DNA of 64,000 nt from Flavobacteriales bacterium (GCA_026418175.1 JAOABX010000011.1:1-64000); one strand, 5' to 3'. Positions 17,590-26,460 are shown, counted from the first letter of the stretch. Notes: generated by a model not told the origin, from the sequence alone. A program made the numbers and translations.

Positions 17590-17836
17590 GGTAAATGCAA
17601 AATGAAAGGCTTAAATTCGGCAATAAAAGCAACTTTTTTGCCAAAATTAATGTATAGAATCATGATTTTTTGTAAAATACAATTAATCAAGAAGATATGA
17701 TATATTATTAAAATATATTAAATTTTAAATATCCCATGGCATAAGATTTGCGATGAAAAAGGTTTGATTTTGAAAATTGAGGTGAAAGCAACTGTTTGAT
17801 TTTCCAAAATCGTGCCAATTTGCAGCAAGGTTACTT
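17590..17836. promoter_or_regulatory. Divergent promoter region between cyclase and squalene synthase
   Basis: 247 very AT-rich bases separate the two divergent start codons, with a stretch around 17695-17735 made almost only of A and T. On the minus strand, 17642-17649 reads TAATTTTG, an exact TAnnTTTG match about 53 bases before the cyclase ATG. On the plus strand I see only imperfect boxes (for example TGATTTTG at 17764-17771). A shared control region for the whole pathway is likely from layout. I see no clear operator palindrome. Confidence 0.5.
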
Positions 17837-19060
17837 ATGATAAAAGATATTTACGCATCCATTACCCGTCCGCGTGAAATAGCAGCGATGCTTAGCTTTC
17901 GGAAAAATTCACGTGAAATAAAATTGTACAAAGAATCACTAGATGAGCTTGCTTCTCAACTGTCTGACCGTGATTTCTGTTATGCAGCATTAAATAAAGT
18001 GTCGCGTTCGTTTGCTGTTGTGATCCAGCAATTGCCTGAACAGTTAAAAGATGCGGTATGTTTATTTTATTTAATTCTTAGAGCGTTAGATACCTTAGAA
18101 GATGATATGCGTTTTACAGACGATGAAAAATTGCCGCTTCTTCGTCGTTTTCATGAATTAATAGGAGATGAAACCTGGCATAAAGAAGGGATTGGTGATA
18201 CTGCAGATTATCGTGATTTATTAAAACATTACCCCAAAGTAGCACGAGCATACAATCAGTTAGGAAAAGAATATAAGCAGGTAATTAAAGATATTACGCA
18301 GCGTATGGGCCAGGGTATGGCTGATTTTGCAACTCGTAAAGTAAATTCATTGGAAGATTATGATGAATATTGTCATTATGTAGCCGGTTTGGTAGGTCAT
18401 GGTTTGTCTGGTTTGTTTTCAGCATCCGGTTTTGAATCTGAACAACTGAAGGACCAACTACAAATTTCAAATAGCATGGGTTTGTTTTTACAAAAAACAA
18501 ATATCATAAGGGATTATCATGAAGATTTGTATTTGGGACGTTCGTTTTGGCCTTCTGAAGTATGGAAGCAATATGCTGATCATTTTGATTATTTTGCCAA
18601 TGCACCAACAAACCCTGAGTCGTTGGCATGTCTGAATCATTTGGTAGCTAATGCCCTCAACCATATTCCGGATTGTATTCAGTATATGCGATTGTTACAA
18701 AATAAACAGGTGTTTCGATTTTGTGCTATACCACAGGTAATGGCCATGGCAACATTAGCTGAAGTATATAATAATCCGAAAGTGTTTACTGGTGTTGTGA
18801 AAATCCGAAAAGGTTTGGCCGCCCGGTTAATGTTGCATACCCAAAACATGGATGAAGTAATCAAAAGCTTCCGGAAGTTTTTAAGAATCATTGAAAATAA
18901 AATGAATTCAAATGATCCGCATACACCAGAAATGCAAATGCAATTAAAATATATATATCAACTGCTTGATAAGCCTGAATTGTCAGCAGATCAATCAAGG
19001 GTATTGTCCTCACAGGCTTCTCAAGATTCTGTAAAAAAAATGGTTGAACAAGAAGTTTGA
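17837..19060 (+). CDS. Squalene synthase, eukaryote-like
   Basis: 407 residues. It condenses two farnesyl diphosphates to presqualene diphosphate and reduces this to squalene with NADPH. Both aspartate-rich motifs are present: DTLEDD (85-90) and NIIRDYHED (222-230). Blocks highly typical of eukaryotic FDFT1/ERG9 are SRSFAVVIQQLP, YCHYVAGLVGHGLSGLF and CAIPQVMAMATL. Length and motifs fit the single-enzyme squalene synthase rather than the bacterial HpnC/HpnD/HpnE route. Unlike many eukaryotic forms it shows no C-terminal membrane helix; the tail is Ser/Gln-rich and polar. The monooxygenase gene begins 3 bases after its stop, so the two form an operon. It supplies the substrate for the next two enzymes. 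Confidence 0.96.
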   Translation: MIKDIYASITRPREIAAMLSFRKNSREIKLYKESLDELASQLSDRDFCYAALNKVSRSFAVVIQQLPEQLKDAVCLFYLILRALDTLEDDMRFTDDEKLPLLRRFHELIGDETWHKEGIGDTADYRDLLKHYPKVARAYNQLGKEYKQVIKDITQRMGQGMADFATRKVNSLEDYDEYCHYVAGLVGHGLSGLFSASGFESEQLKDQLQISNSMGLFLQKTNIIRDYHEDLYLGRSFWPSEVWKQYADHFDYFANAPTNPESLACLNHLVANALNHIPDCIQYMRLLQNKQVFRFCAIPQVMAMATLAEVYNNPKVFTGVVKIRKGLAARLMLHTQNMDEVIKSFRKFLRIIENKMNSNDPHTPEMQMQLKYIYQLLDKPELSADQSRVLSSQASQDSVKKMVEQEV

Positions 19061-19063
19061 AAT

Positions 19064-20494
19064 ATGGAAGTACTTGACAGAAAAATATCCACCACAATTT
19101 CCTCTAGCGGAAATGAAAAAATACAAACTCAGGTATGTATTGTTGGAGGAGGCCTTACCGGTTCCTCATTGGCAACTTTTCTAGGAAAGCAACAAATTCC
19201 GGTAGTAATTATAGAAAAAGATTGGAACGAGGTTGACAGGATTGTAGGTGAATTACTCCAACCGGGGGGGGTTCAGCAACTCAAAAATATGGGCATTGAA
19301 CAGGTGTTAGAAGGGATTGATGCACAGCCGGTTTATGGATATTCAATTTTTAGGAAAGGGAAAAGTATTCAGGTTGCTTATCCGTTGGGTGATGATTTTT
19401 CGCCAGGCATGGGATTTAGAAATGGAAAATTTGTTCAAAATATTCGTTCCTTGCTTAACGAACTTACATCAGTAACGAGGATACATGGAAATGTAACAGA
19501 ATTGGTGTATGAAAATGAACAGAAAATTTCCGGAGTGAAATATGTTACGGAAGAGGGTAAAATAGTTGAGGTGGAGGCGGCATTAACGGTAGTTTGTGAT
19601 GGAATTTTTTCTCGATTCAGGGAACAATTAAATGCAGAAAGGCATCGGGTAACTGGTTTTTTTGCTGGACTTGTTTTAGAAAATGTAACATTGCCAACTC
19701 CTTCTTATGGTCATGTATTTATAACCGATCAAACTCCTTTTTTGGTTTATCCCATTACATCAACTAGCGCTCGAATGTTGATTGATTTTCCGGGTGAACA
19801 ACCTCCACGTATTACCGATGAATTTAGGGAAATGTTAAAAAGCAAGCTTATTCATGATATGCCTGAAATACTACGCCCGGCATTTATCCAAGCTGTGGAA
19901 GAAGGCAAAATAAAAATTATGCCGAATCATAAATTAAATGTAAAACCAATTTTGGTTGAAGGTGCTGTGTTGATAGGTGATGCTTTGAATATGCGCCATC
20001 CATTGACCGGTGGAGGAATGACGGTAGCTTTTACCGATGTTTATCAATTGGGCAAACGAATCATTGATTATTATCAACACGGAATATTTGAAACCATTGA
20101 TCAAGCTATACAAGATTTTTATTCTTCCAAATCATCACATACCGGATCAATCAATATATTGGCTGATGCCTTGTATGGAGTAATGAGTGATGACGAATTG
20201 AGCGAAGCTTGTTTTAATTATTTGGCTCAGGGTGGCCATTATGCATCAGAGCCTGTATCGTTGCTTTCTGCCATAAGCAGAAATAAAAAATTACTGACGA
20301 AACATTTTTTTGCAGTGGCATGGTTTGGAGCATGGAAAAAAATGAAAAAATCGTTCTCTATTCAAGCACTTCGTGAATCATATTTTATGATTGGAAGAGC
20401 CACTATATTGGTTCGTCCGTTACTATTGGCTGAAAAACCAAGCTGGTTGATGAAGCAGCTGTTAGCATTTTCCAATTTGTTGTATAAAAAGTAA
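19064..20494 (+). CDS. Squalene monooxygenase (epoxidase)
   Basis: 476 residues. FAD-dependent enzyme that converts squalene to (S)-2,3-oxidosqualene with O2. The dinucleotide-binding fold starts at VCIVGGGLTGSSLATFLG (about 24-41). The squalene epoxidase signature RIVGELLQPGG is at 59-69, and the second FAD motif GDALNMRHPLTGGGM lies in the C-terminal half, followed by VAFTD. These separate it from other FAD monooxygenases of the family. There is no N-terminal membrane segment; the C-terminal 80 residues are hydrophobic and basic and probably attach it to the membrane. It is 3 bp after the squalene synthase gene. A run of eight G at 19264-19271 encodes part of the signature. Confidence 0.95.
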   Translation: MEVLDRKISTTISSSGNEKIQTQVCIVGGGLTGSSLATFLGKQQIPVVIIEKDWNEVDRIVGELLQPGGVQQLKNMGIEQVLEGIDAQPVYGYSIFRKGKSIQVAYPLGDDFSPGMGFRNGKFVQNIRSLLNELTSVTRIHGNVTELVYENEQKISGVKYVTEEGKIVEVEAALTVVCDGIFSRFREQLNAERHRVTGFFAGLVLENVTLPTPSYGHVFITDQTPFLVYPITSTSARMLIDFPGEQPPRITDEFREMLKSKLIHDMPEILRPAFIQAVEEGKIKIMPNHKLNVKPILVEGAVLIGDALNMRHPLTGGGMTVAFTDVYQLGKRIIDYYQHGIFETIDQAIQDFYSSKSSHTGSINILADALYGVMSDDELSEACFNYLAQGGHYASEPVSLLSAISRNKKLLTKHFFAVAWFGAWKKMKKSFSIQALRESYFMIGRATILVRPLLLAEKPSWLMKQLLAFSNLLYKK

Positions 20495-20495
20495 G

Positions 20496-20522
20496 GCAAG
20501 TTTCTATACACTTGCTTTATTT
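20496..20522. terminator. Weak bidirectional terminator
   Basis: GCAAGT and ACTTGC (20496-20501 and 20510-20515) form a 6-bp stem with an 8-base loop, with TTTATTT on one side and an A-rich flank on the other. It sits between the convergent monooxygenase and desaturase genes and overlaps the last codons of the latter. Confidence 0.4.
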
Positions 20523-21241
20523 AGTTGAATTAAGCCTAACGTATTAAATAATACAATAAAGGGATAAACAGTATCAAATTCAAACCACTTCACTGCAAAA
20601 TTAGCCCTTGCAGGAAATTGATGGTGGTTGTTATGATAACCTTCTCCTTGCATTAGAAAATTGAAAAAATAAAGGTTTTTTGAAGTGTTGTTTTGTTTAA
20701 AATTAACATATCCGGTTTTGTGAGCAAACCAGTTTACAATTACACCATGAAATGGACCCATCACAAAATGAATGGGTAGTAATAAATACAACCACCAGTA
20801 TTCAGCAAAGTAAATATAAAATGATATGTACACTAAACACCATAATATTCGTGATGTAATTGATTCAGCCCAATTATCAAATGCATGCCAGTGAGGAACA
20901 TTTTTAGTAAACTTTTCATCCACTTTTATTCTGCCTCTAAATATATCAGAATAAACTTTCTTTGTATCCCACATCATGGCAAACATATTTTTTGAATATC
21001 TGGGTGAATGAGGGTCTTTTTCGGTATCAGTATATGCATGGTGCATTCGATGCATTACCCCATATGCATAGGGACTTAAATATGATGATCCCTGAAAAAT
21101 ATAAGAAACAATAAACCAAAATTTTTCCCACCCCTTACTCATAGTAAATTGGCTGTGGGCTGCATATCGATGATTGAAAAATGATTGAGTAAATAAAGAT
21201 AGATACCAATGTGCAAAGAAGAAAATCAAAATAATAACCAT
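20504..21241 (-). CDS. Acyl-CoA desaturase-like membrane di-iron enzyme
   Basis: 245 residues. The three histidine boxes of stearoyl-CoA desaturase-type enzymes are present: HRYAAH (24-29), HRMHH (64-68) and HNNHH (203-207), with a further conserved His174 in NWFAHKTG. Hydrophobic segments lie around residues 1-20, 42-60, 130-150 and 150-170. The enzyme would introduce a double bond into a saturated acyl chain using O2 and an electron carrier. It is convergent with the squalene monooxygenase gene, only 9 bp apart, so it is not in that operon. The box spacing is that of fatty-acyl desaturases rather than of sterol C-4 methyl or C-5 oxidases, so I do not assign it to sterol tailoring. Confidence 0.87.
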   Translation of the reverse strand: MVIILIFFFAHWYLSLFTQSFFNHRYAAHSQFTMSKGWEKFWFIVSYIFQGSSYLSPYAYGVMHRMHHAYTDTEKDPHSPRYSKNMFAMMWDTKKVYSDIFRGRIKVDEKFTKNVPHWHAFDNWAESITSRILWCLVYISFYIYFAEYWWLYLLLPIHFVMGPFHGVIVNWFAHKTGYVNFKQNNTSKNLYFFNFLMQGEGYHNNHHQFPARANFAVKWFEFDTVYPFIVLFNTLGLIQLNKASV

Positions 21242-21379
21242 GTAACAAAAATCTTAATAATGAATACAAATGCAATTTAAAAGAGCTGCAACAAAGTTAA
21301 CAGTTTGCTTTAACATAGTATGATGATAAAAAGGATTTATGAAAAGTTAATAATTGGTTATACAAATTCAGATTAAATA

Positions 21380-23287
21380 CTATAGCAGTTTGTTTAATAG
21401 CTTACGATTTATTTCAACCATGTTCAAGGGGTTTACCTTGATAATTCCATTATCAGAAAGCCATCTCAAGTGCTTGTAATTTTCCTTTTTTAATTCTGGA
21501 ATTTGTTCTTCTAATTGTGGTAAGTAAATCAAATCATTGGTTAAGTAACGAAGCTTATTGATAATTTTTGAAAAATCATCCGTATTATCATGGATTTTCT
21601 TTTTGCAAATGTCACATTTCCGACAGTTTTCATGATTTAATTCGTCAAAATATTCTAATAGAATACGATTTCGGCATTTATCCTGCCTAGACACATATTG
21701 TATTACTGAATGAACTTTTTTCTCTGCAATTTTTTTTCTTTCTGTATAATTTTCCTTACTGATTTTTAAATCACCGGCCGCTATTCTTCCTGTAAGAAAG
21801 GTTACCCGAAATCCTTTTTTCTTGTGTGCATAACGTAATACATCCAATCGGTGTAATTTGCGTAAATGATTTACAATCTTGATAATGTGGCAGTTTAGTT
21901 TTTTAGCTAAAAAATTTTCATTGATCCAAACGAACTGATCAAACACTCCTTCATACGAACGTAGAATCAAACGAACTAGCTCTTTGTCAAATTCAGACGG
22001 AATGGATTGATAATTCACTTCGGGTTTATGTATATGTACTTTTGAATATGCTTCTTCATGGTCAGTAAAATCAAGTATTCCCTCTTTACTTAAAAATTTT
22101 AATGCATGAAAAAGTGTACTTACATTCACATTAAAATGGTATGAAAAGTCCCCTAAATCAACCGAGTATGTTTCGTTTTCGCCTGAACCTAATGCCAATT
22201 GTAAATAATCACACAGTGCATTATAGCATCGGCGTATTTCCTCAACTGGCGGAAAACTTTGTTGTAAATTTTCAAGTAATTCATTGATATCACTTTGATT
22301 GTACAAAGTGATGGCTATAGCAGGTTTTTCATCGCGTCCTGCACGTCCTGCTTCCTGAAAATAAGCCTCCAGGTTATCGGGTAAATCCATGTGTACTACC
22401 AGTCGAACGTCTGGCTTATCAATGCCCATACCAAATGCATTGGTAGCCACCATTACTCGGTATGCATTGTTAATCCAGCCTTCCTGACGTGCATTTCGTG
22501 TTTCATAATCGAGGCCTGCATGATAAAATGTAGCTGAAATATTTTTTTTTTGAAGAAACTCTGCAATTAACTTGGTGCGTTTGCGATTGCGAACATACAC
22601 GATACAAGTGCCAGGAATTTTTTGTAAGAATACTTCTAATTTTTGCAGTTTATCTTCGGTTTGAACAACTGCATAGGTTAAATTGGGGCGGTAAAAACTT
22701 TTTCTTAATACATTCTTTTTTGAAAAATTTAGTTTTTCTTGAATATCATCTATTACATTGTGGGTAGCGGTGGCTGTTAATGCCAAAACGGGAACTTGTG
22801 GATGATATTGGCGGATTGTGGCTATTTCAAGATATGGTGGCCGAAAATCATATCCCCATTGTGAAATACAGTGTGATTCATCTACAGCTATTAAATTTAC
22901 TTTCATACGTTTGAAACGCTCAATAAACAGCGGTGTTTTCAAACGTTCGGGCGAAACGTATAAAAATTTTATATCTCCATATATACAATTGTCTAAAGCT
23001 ACATCTGCTTCAGTATATGTCATTCCTGAATATACAGCAATAGCTGGAATACCTCTCTGTTTAAGGTTTTGAACCTGATCTTTCATGAGTGCAATGAGTG
23101 GGCTTATCACTACACAAATGCCCGGCTTTGCCAATGCCGGAACCTGAAAACAAATAGATTTTCCTCCTCCGGTAGGTAGCAATGCTAGAGTATCTTTGCC
23201 TTGCAGAATATGGGTAATAATTTCTTCCTGCAAGGGCCTGAATTGAGTGTAACCCCAATATTTTTTTAAAATTTCATAAATGTTCAT
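21380..23287 (-). CDS. RecQ-family ATP-dependent DNA helicase
   Basis: 635 residues from the ATG at 23287 (a second ATG directly precedes it). Motifs in order: QFRPLQEEII (16-25), Walker A LLPTGGGKS (about 37-45), the DEAH-type box DESHCISQWGYDFRPPY, and motif VI EAGRAGRDEKPA. The zinc-binding Cys cluster CRKCDICKK follows, with a winged-helix region after it. The usual C-terminal HRDC domain is not evident; the tail ends in a shorter helical segment. The enzyme unwinds branched DNA 3'-to-5' in recombination and replication repair. Its 5' end overlaps the 3' end of the AAA ATPase gene by 14 bases. Confidence 0.93.
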   Translation of the reverse strand: MNIYEILKKYWGYTQFRPLQEEIITHILQGKDTLALLPTGGGKSICFQVPALAKPGICVVISPLIALMKDQVQNLKQRGIPAIAVYSGMTYTEADVALDNCIYGDIKFLYVSPERLKTPLFIERFKRMKVNLIAVDESHCISQWGYDFRPPYLEIATIRQYHPQVPVLALTATATHNVIDDIQEKLNFSKKNVLRKSFYRPNLTYAVVQTEDKLQKLEVFLQKIPGTCIVYVRNRKRTKLIAEFLQKKNISATFYHAGLDYETRNARQEGWINNAYRVMVATNAFGMGIDKPDVRLVVHMDLPDNLEAYFQEAGRAGRDEKPAIAITLYNQSDINELLENLQQSFPPVEEIRRCYNALCDYLQLALGSGENETYSVDLGDFSYHFNVNVSTLFHALKFLSKEGILDFTDHEEAYSKVHIHKPEVNYQSIPSEFDKELVRLILRSYEGVFDQFVWINENFLAKKLNCHIIKIVNHLRKLHRLDVLRYAHKKKGFRVTFLTGRIAAGDLKISKENYTERKKIAEKKVHSVIQYVSRQDKCRNRILLEYFDELNHENCRKCDICKKKIHDNTDDFSKIINKLRYLTNDLIYLPQLEEQIPELKKENYKHLRWLSDNGIIKVNPLNMVEINRKLLNKLL

Positions 23288-23861
23288 CACGCATTTTTTG
23301 TGTGATCAACGGAATTTCATTTTTTAAATATTGCAAAATAAATTCTACTCGATTTTCAACTGAATCAAACGGTATATCTACCAACGTGTAACCAAAGGAA
23401 CCATAAAATGCACGAATATTATCATGTACTTTGAGGGCATAATTGTATTCTTCCCACCGTTCGTTATCTTTCTGATAAATTTCTTTCCAGGGGGGGGTTA
23501 AGAAAACTACCGGAAAGTAGGGGCGTTTTCGGGTTTCCCGGAAGTGTTCTTCAGGAACTTCTTTTTCATCAGCCAGTAAATAAGCTAGTGAATCAGGTAA
23601 TCCACGGTCAAAAAAATATATTTCACCGGGGGTATTAGCCAATTCATATTGTTTTTTTCTTCCTTCAAAAACCGCATCATTAAAGGCATGATGGTCTATC
23701 CAGGGGAGCCGTGTTCCTCCAATTTTCTGTTCGTATTGAATTATTTCACGTGAGATTTCATGAAACACACGGTATCCCAATTTCTCTAGTTGATTAATGA
23801 TACTGGATTTTCCGAATCCGGGGCCGCCGGTAATAATTATTTTGATGGATTGATCATTCAT
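23274..23861 (-). CDS. AAA_28-like P-loop ATPase
   Basis: 195 residues. Walker A is GGPGFGKSS (12-20), followed by a kinase-like fold with GYRVFHEISREII, a central DRGLPDSLAY and a C-terminal strand. This fits the small predicted-ATPase group AAA_28, related to nucleoside and cofactor kinases such as NadR. The substrate is unknown. It precedes recQ with a 14-base overlap and follows the phosphatase gene by 33 bp. A run of eight G (eight C in the coding strand) at 23490-23497 encodes Thr-Pro-Pro-Trp and would be prone to slippage. Confidence 0.8.
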   Translation of the reverse strand: MNDQSIKIIITGGPGFGKSSIINQLEKLGYRVFHEISREIIQYEQKIGGTRLPWIDHHAFNDAVFEGRKKQYELANTPGEIYFFDRGLPDSLAYLLADEKEVPEEHFRETRKRPYFPVVFLTPPWKEIYQKDNERWEEYNYALKVHDNIRAFYGSFGYTLVDIPFDSVENRVEFILQYLKNEIPLITQKMRDEHL

Positions 23862-23894
23862 TTATTGTTCCACATTAAAATTTGAATTGCTTGT

Positions 23895-24614
23895 TTATGC
23901 TAATTTTTCTATGTTGGCTTGTACCTTGATTTCAAGGGTTTCCAAATTAATTGCTATCAGGTTACCCATGCCTTCTCTTCCTTTGTACACGCATCCGTTA
24001 TCAATATCAATAAATCCTAATTCTGGTGTTTCTATACAATGCCTAATGACTTCCAAAGGTACAGGAACATGCCCATGAATTATACGTTTACCTCCGGTTT
24101 TTTTTAAATCTGGTTCAAATTGCCGGATCCATTTCATTGAAGCAGTGTCATCAAATATGTTATTGTAATTAAAATTAAATCCTGCATGAACCAGTAAAAA
24201 CTTATCTTCTTCTACAAATAACCGGGTTTGGTTTAACCATTGAATGTATTTTTCAGGAATATCCGTAACGCGTTGAACTCCAAAACTAGCAAGTGTTTCA
24301 TTTGCTCCTGCAGCGTACCATGTATGGGCAAATGGATTTTGTTTTTTTAAAAATAGCGATTTCGGAGGTTTTTTTTCCCACTCGTAATTTTTGAGTAGCA
24401 ATTCTTCGTGATTTCCTTGCAAGCAAATGGTTTGGATGCCTAATTGTTCAAGGTAGCATATATAGTCAATTACTTGTCGTGAAGATGGGCCACGGTCAAT
24501 GTAATCACCCAAAAAAATTAACGTATCATCCGTTGAAGGACAAAGCTTTTTTTCAATCAGTTCCCGAAGCGTATTATAACACCCGTGTATATCGCCAATG
24601 GCCCATTTGCCCAT
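23895..24614 (-). CDS. Calcineurin-like metallophosphatase (PPP family)
   Basis: 239 residues. Metal-binding motifs are in order: GDIHG (7-11), GDYIDRG (36-42) and GNHE (67-70), then LVHAGF and IIHGHVPV for the remaining histidines. This is the layout of PPP-type serine/threonine phosphatases and of symmetric diadenosine-tetraphosphatases. Bacterial members act on phosphoproteins or on Ap4A, and the sequence alone does not decide which. It lies 14 bp after gpmA, in the same direction, so the two probably share a transcript. Confidence 0.9.
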   Translation of the reverse strand: MGKWAIGDIHGCYNTLRELIEKKLCPSTDDTLIFLGDYIDRGPSSRQVIDYICYLEQLGIQTICLQGNHEELLLKNYEWEKKPPKSLFLKKQNPFAHTWYAAGANETLASFGVQRVTDIPEKYIQWLNQTRLFVEEDKFLLVHAGFNFNYNNIFDDTASMKWIRQFEPDLKKTGGKRIIHGHVPVPLEVIRHCIETPELGFIDIDNGCVYKGREGMGNLIAINLETLEIKVQANIEKLA

Positions 24615-24628
24615 GTGTTATTATTCAT

Positions 24629-25375
24629 TTATTTTGCCTTCCCTTGCGAAGCTACTTCGTCCATTAGTTTTCGAAGGATTTCATCGTCTGCCAGGTAGTA
24701 ATCGCGTATTACCTTTAAATCATCCGTCAATTCAAATACATATGGAATACCGGTAGGAATATTCAGTTCTAAGATTTGTTCCTGAGAGAGGTTTTTTAAA
24801 TACATTACCACTCCACGCAGACTGTTTCCGTGAGCTGCTATTAATACTTCATTATGTTGCTGAATAGATGGAATTATTTGGTCATTCCAATACGGAATAA
24901 TACGATTAATAGTATCTTCCAGCGATTCTGTGGTAGGAATAAGATGTTTATCTAGATGTTGGTATTTGGGGTCAAATTGCGGATGCCGTTCATCCGTATT
25001 TTCTAATGCAGGTGGTGCAATATTGAACCCTCTTCTCCATAATTTTACTTGTTCTTCTCCATATTTAGCAGCCGTTTCAGCTTTGTTTAAACCCTGTAAA
25101 GCTCCATAATGTTTTTCATTAAGACGCCATGTAGATTGTATGGGTATATACATTTGATCCATTTCTTCAAGCACCAACCAGAGGGTTTTGATAGCTCTTT
25201 TTAAGTAAGAAACATGAGCCATACCAAATCTGAACTGGTGTTCTGATAGGGTTTTCCCTGCTTGTATAGCTTCTTGTACACCTACTTCGCTGAGGGGTAC
25301 ATCCGCCCATCCGGTAAACCGATTTTCTTTGTTCCATTGGCTTTGCCCATGCCTAATCAATACAAGACGTTTCAT
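24629..25375 (-). CDS. gpmA: 2,3-bisphosphoglycerate-dependent phosphoglycerate mutase
   Basis: 248 residues. It interconverts 3- and 2-phosphoglycerate in glycolysis and gluconeogenesis. The phosphohistidine motif IRHGQSQWN places His9 as nucleophile, with [14 protein letters not shown] after it, Glu87 in [15 protein letters not shown] as proton donor and the second catalytic His in AAHGNSLRG. Length and insertions match the cofactor-dependent dPGM branch. It heads a minus-strand run towards the phosphatase, AAA ATPase and recQ genes. Confidence 0.96.
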   Translation of the reverse strand: MKRLVLIRHGQSQWNKENRFTGWADVPLSEVGVQEAIQAGKTLSEHQFRFGMAHVSYLKRAIKTLWLVLEEMDQMYIPIQSTWRLNEKHYGALQGLNKAETAAKYGEEQVKLWRRGFNIAPPALENTDERHPQFDPKYQHLDKHLIPTTESLEDTINRIIPYWNDQIIPSIQQHNEVLIAAHGNSLRGVVMYLKNLSQEQILELNIPTGIPYVFELTDDLKVIRDYYLADDEILRKLMDEVASQGKAK

Positions 25376-25445
25376 GAATTTTATTTATTAACAAATTTAA
25401 TTTAAAAAAACAGCTTATGTACGCTTCAAATTTTATCAAACCTTA

Positions 25446-25453
25446 TAAATTTG
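25446..25453 (+). promoter_or_regulatory. Bacteroidota -7 box
   Basis: TAAATTTG matches TAnnTTTG exactly, 47 bases before the ATG at 25501. It would leave a leader of about 40 nt with an A-rich end, unlike the very short leaders elsewhere in the window. Confidence 0.45.
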
Positions 25454-25500
25454 TGCAAAATAACCTAATTTTAGAATTAAACCTTAAAAAAACATTTAAC

Positions 25501-26103
25501 ATGAAAACAACTATGTATGTAAAAAGTCTAATGATGTTTGTAATGATGGCAATGCTTGCAGTAACTGTTTCTGCTCAGCGTATTCACAAACATCCTCGAA
25601 TTACAGTAAAAGCTAATAAAGTAGAGCAGAAAAAAAAGAATGCGAATGATGCAGAGAATGTAGTTTTGCCTACAACTGCCACTGTAATGCAAGAAGAAAA
25701 TATTGCTAATGCTGAAACTGAAGCTTTGGTGAATGAGGTTGCCGTTGCAACGGTTGATTCAAAAGTTGAAGTGAATAAGGTAAGAAGAAGTATTGCTAAA
25801 TCTGTAGATGTAAAGGATATAAAGCACCTGTTCAACTTTGCTACTTATTCTCAAAAGCTTACTGAACATAGTCGTTTGATGAAAGTGAAGGAAGTGCAGA
25901 AAACAGCCTTAGAAAAATGGTTATTATGGATGATTATTTTATTTTCCGCAGCCTTCTTGTTTACAATTTTAGCGGTTATATTTGGTTTAGCATTATATTC
26001 AACTGCGGGTTGGGCATTAGCTACCGTATTTTGGATCTTATCAGGTTTATGCTGGTTAGGTGGTCTAATTGTACTTGTTCTTGGGCTTGTTGGAGTTATC
26101 TAA
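25501..26103 (+). CDS. Exported protein with C-terminal membrane hairpin, paralogue 1
   Basis: 200 residues from the ATG at 25501; the open frame upstream is A/T-rich leader. A signal peptide covers residues 1-25 (cleavage after VSA). Next comes a short basic motif HPRITVKA (31-38), a polar Ala/Val/Glu-rich middle, the motif KVKEVQKTALEKW (128-140) and two hydrophobic stretches (about 141-165 and 168-200) that run to the C-terminus (LGLVGVI). The gene at 26461 encodes a protein of the same plan. I recognise no family and give no function. A strong terminator follows. Confidence 0.75.
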   Translation: MKTTMYVKSLMMFVMMAMLAVTVSAQRIHKHPRITVKANKVEQKKKNANDAENVVLPTTATVMQEENIANAETEALVNEVAVATVDSKVEVNKVRRSIAKSVDVKDIKHLFNFATYSQKLTEHSRLMKVKEVQKTALEKWLLWMIILFSAAFLFTILAVIFGLALYSTAGWALATVFWILSGLCWLGGLIVLVLGLVGVI

Positions 26104-26123
26104 AAAGTCTAAATAATGTTCAG

Positions 26124-26153
26124 ACGCCCTGCCGTAATTGCAGGGCGTTTTTT
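26124..26153 (+). terminator. Rho-independent terminator
   Basis: A 9-bp perfect GC-rich stem (26124-26132 with 26140-26148, ACGCCCTGC/GCAGGGCGT), a 7-base loop and a run of six T. It ends the transcript of the gene at 25501 and separates it from its paralogue. Confidence 0.92.
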
Positions 26154-26460
26154 ATTAATAATTAATAGTCTATAATTTTAATATTTTTAAAAAATTAAGC
26201 AATATTTCAAGTATTAAAGCAGAGATTTAAATATAATCATATAGCATTTAGATAATTTTAGTTATGAGTTTTCAATTATTTTGCTCAACTAATAATTTGC
26301 AATTAAGATAATTATTGGGAGATAAAATTAATTTGGATATTAAAAAGTTTGAGTATTATTCTTTTTGAGAATTTAAGTAATGGTAATTTAAATTATAATT
26401 TTTTTTGTCAATTATGAAAATGGCTTCTATATTAGCCTTACTTTTTAATTCCTTATTTTT
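26154..26460. other. AT-rich intergenic region, no gene seen
   Basis: About 307 bases, strongly A/T, between the terminator and the second paralogue. I find no coding frame and no convincing RNA hairpin. TATTTTTA just before the ATG at 26461 is one base off the -7 consensus. It may hold upstream control sites for the paralogue. Confidence 0.5.

Noticed and set aside
20504-21241. Sterol C-4 methyl oxidase or other sterol-tailoring oxygenase
   Set aside because: The three His boxes have the spacing and sequence of acyl-CoA desaturases, and the gene is convergent with, not part of, the triterpenoid operon.
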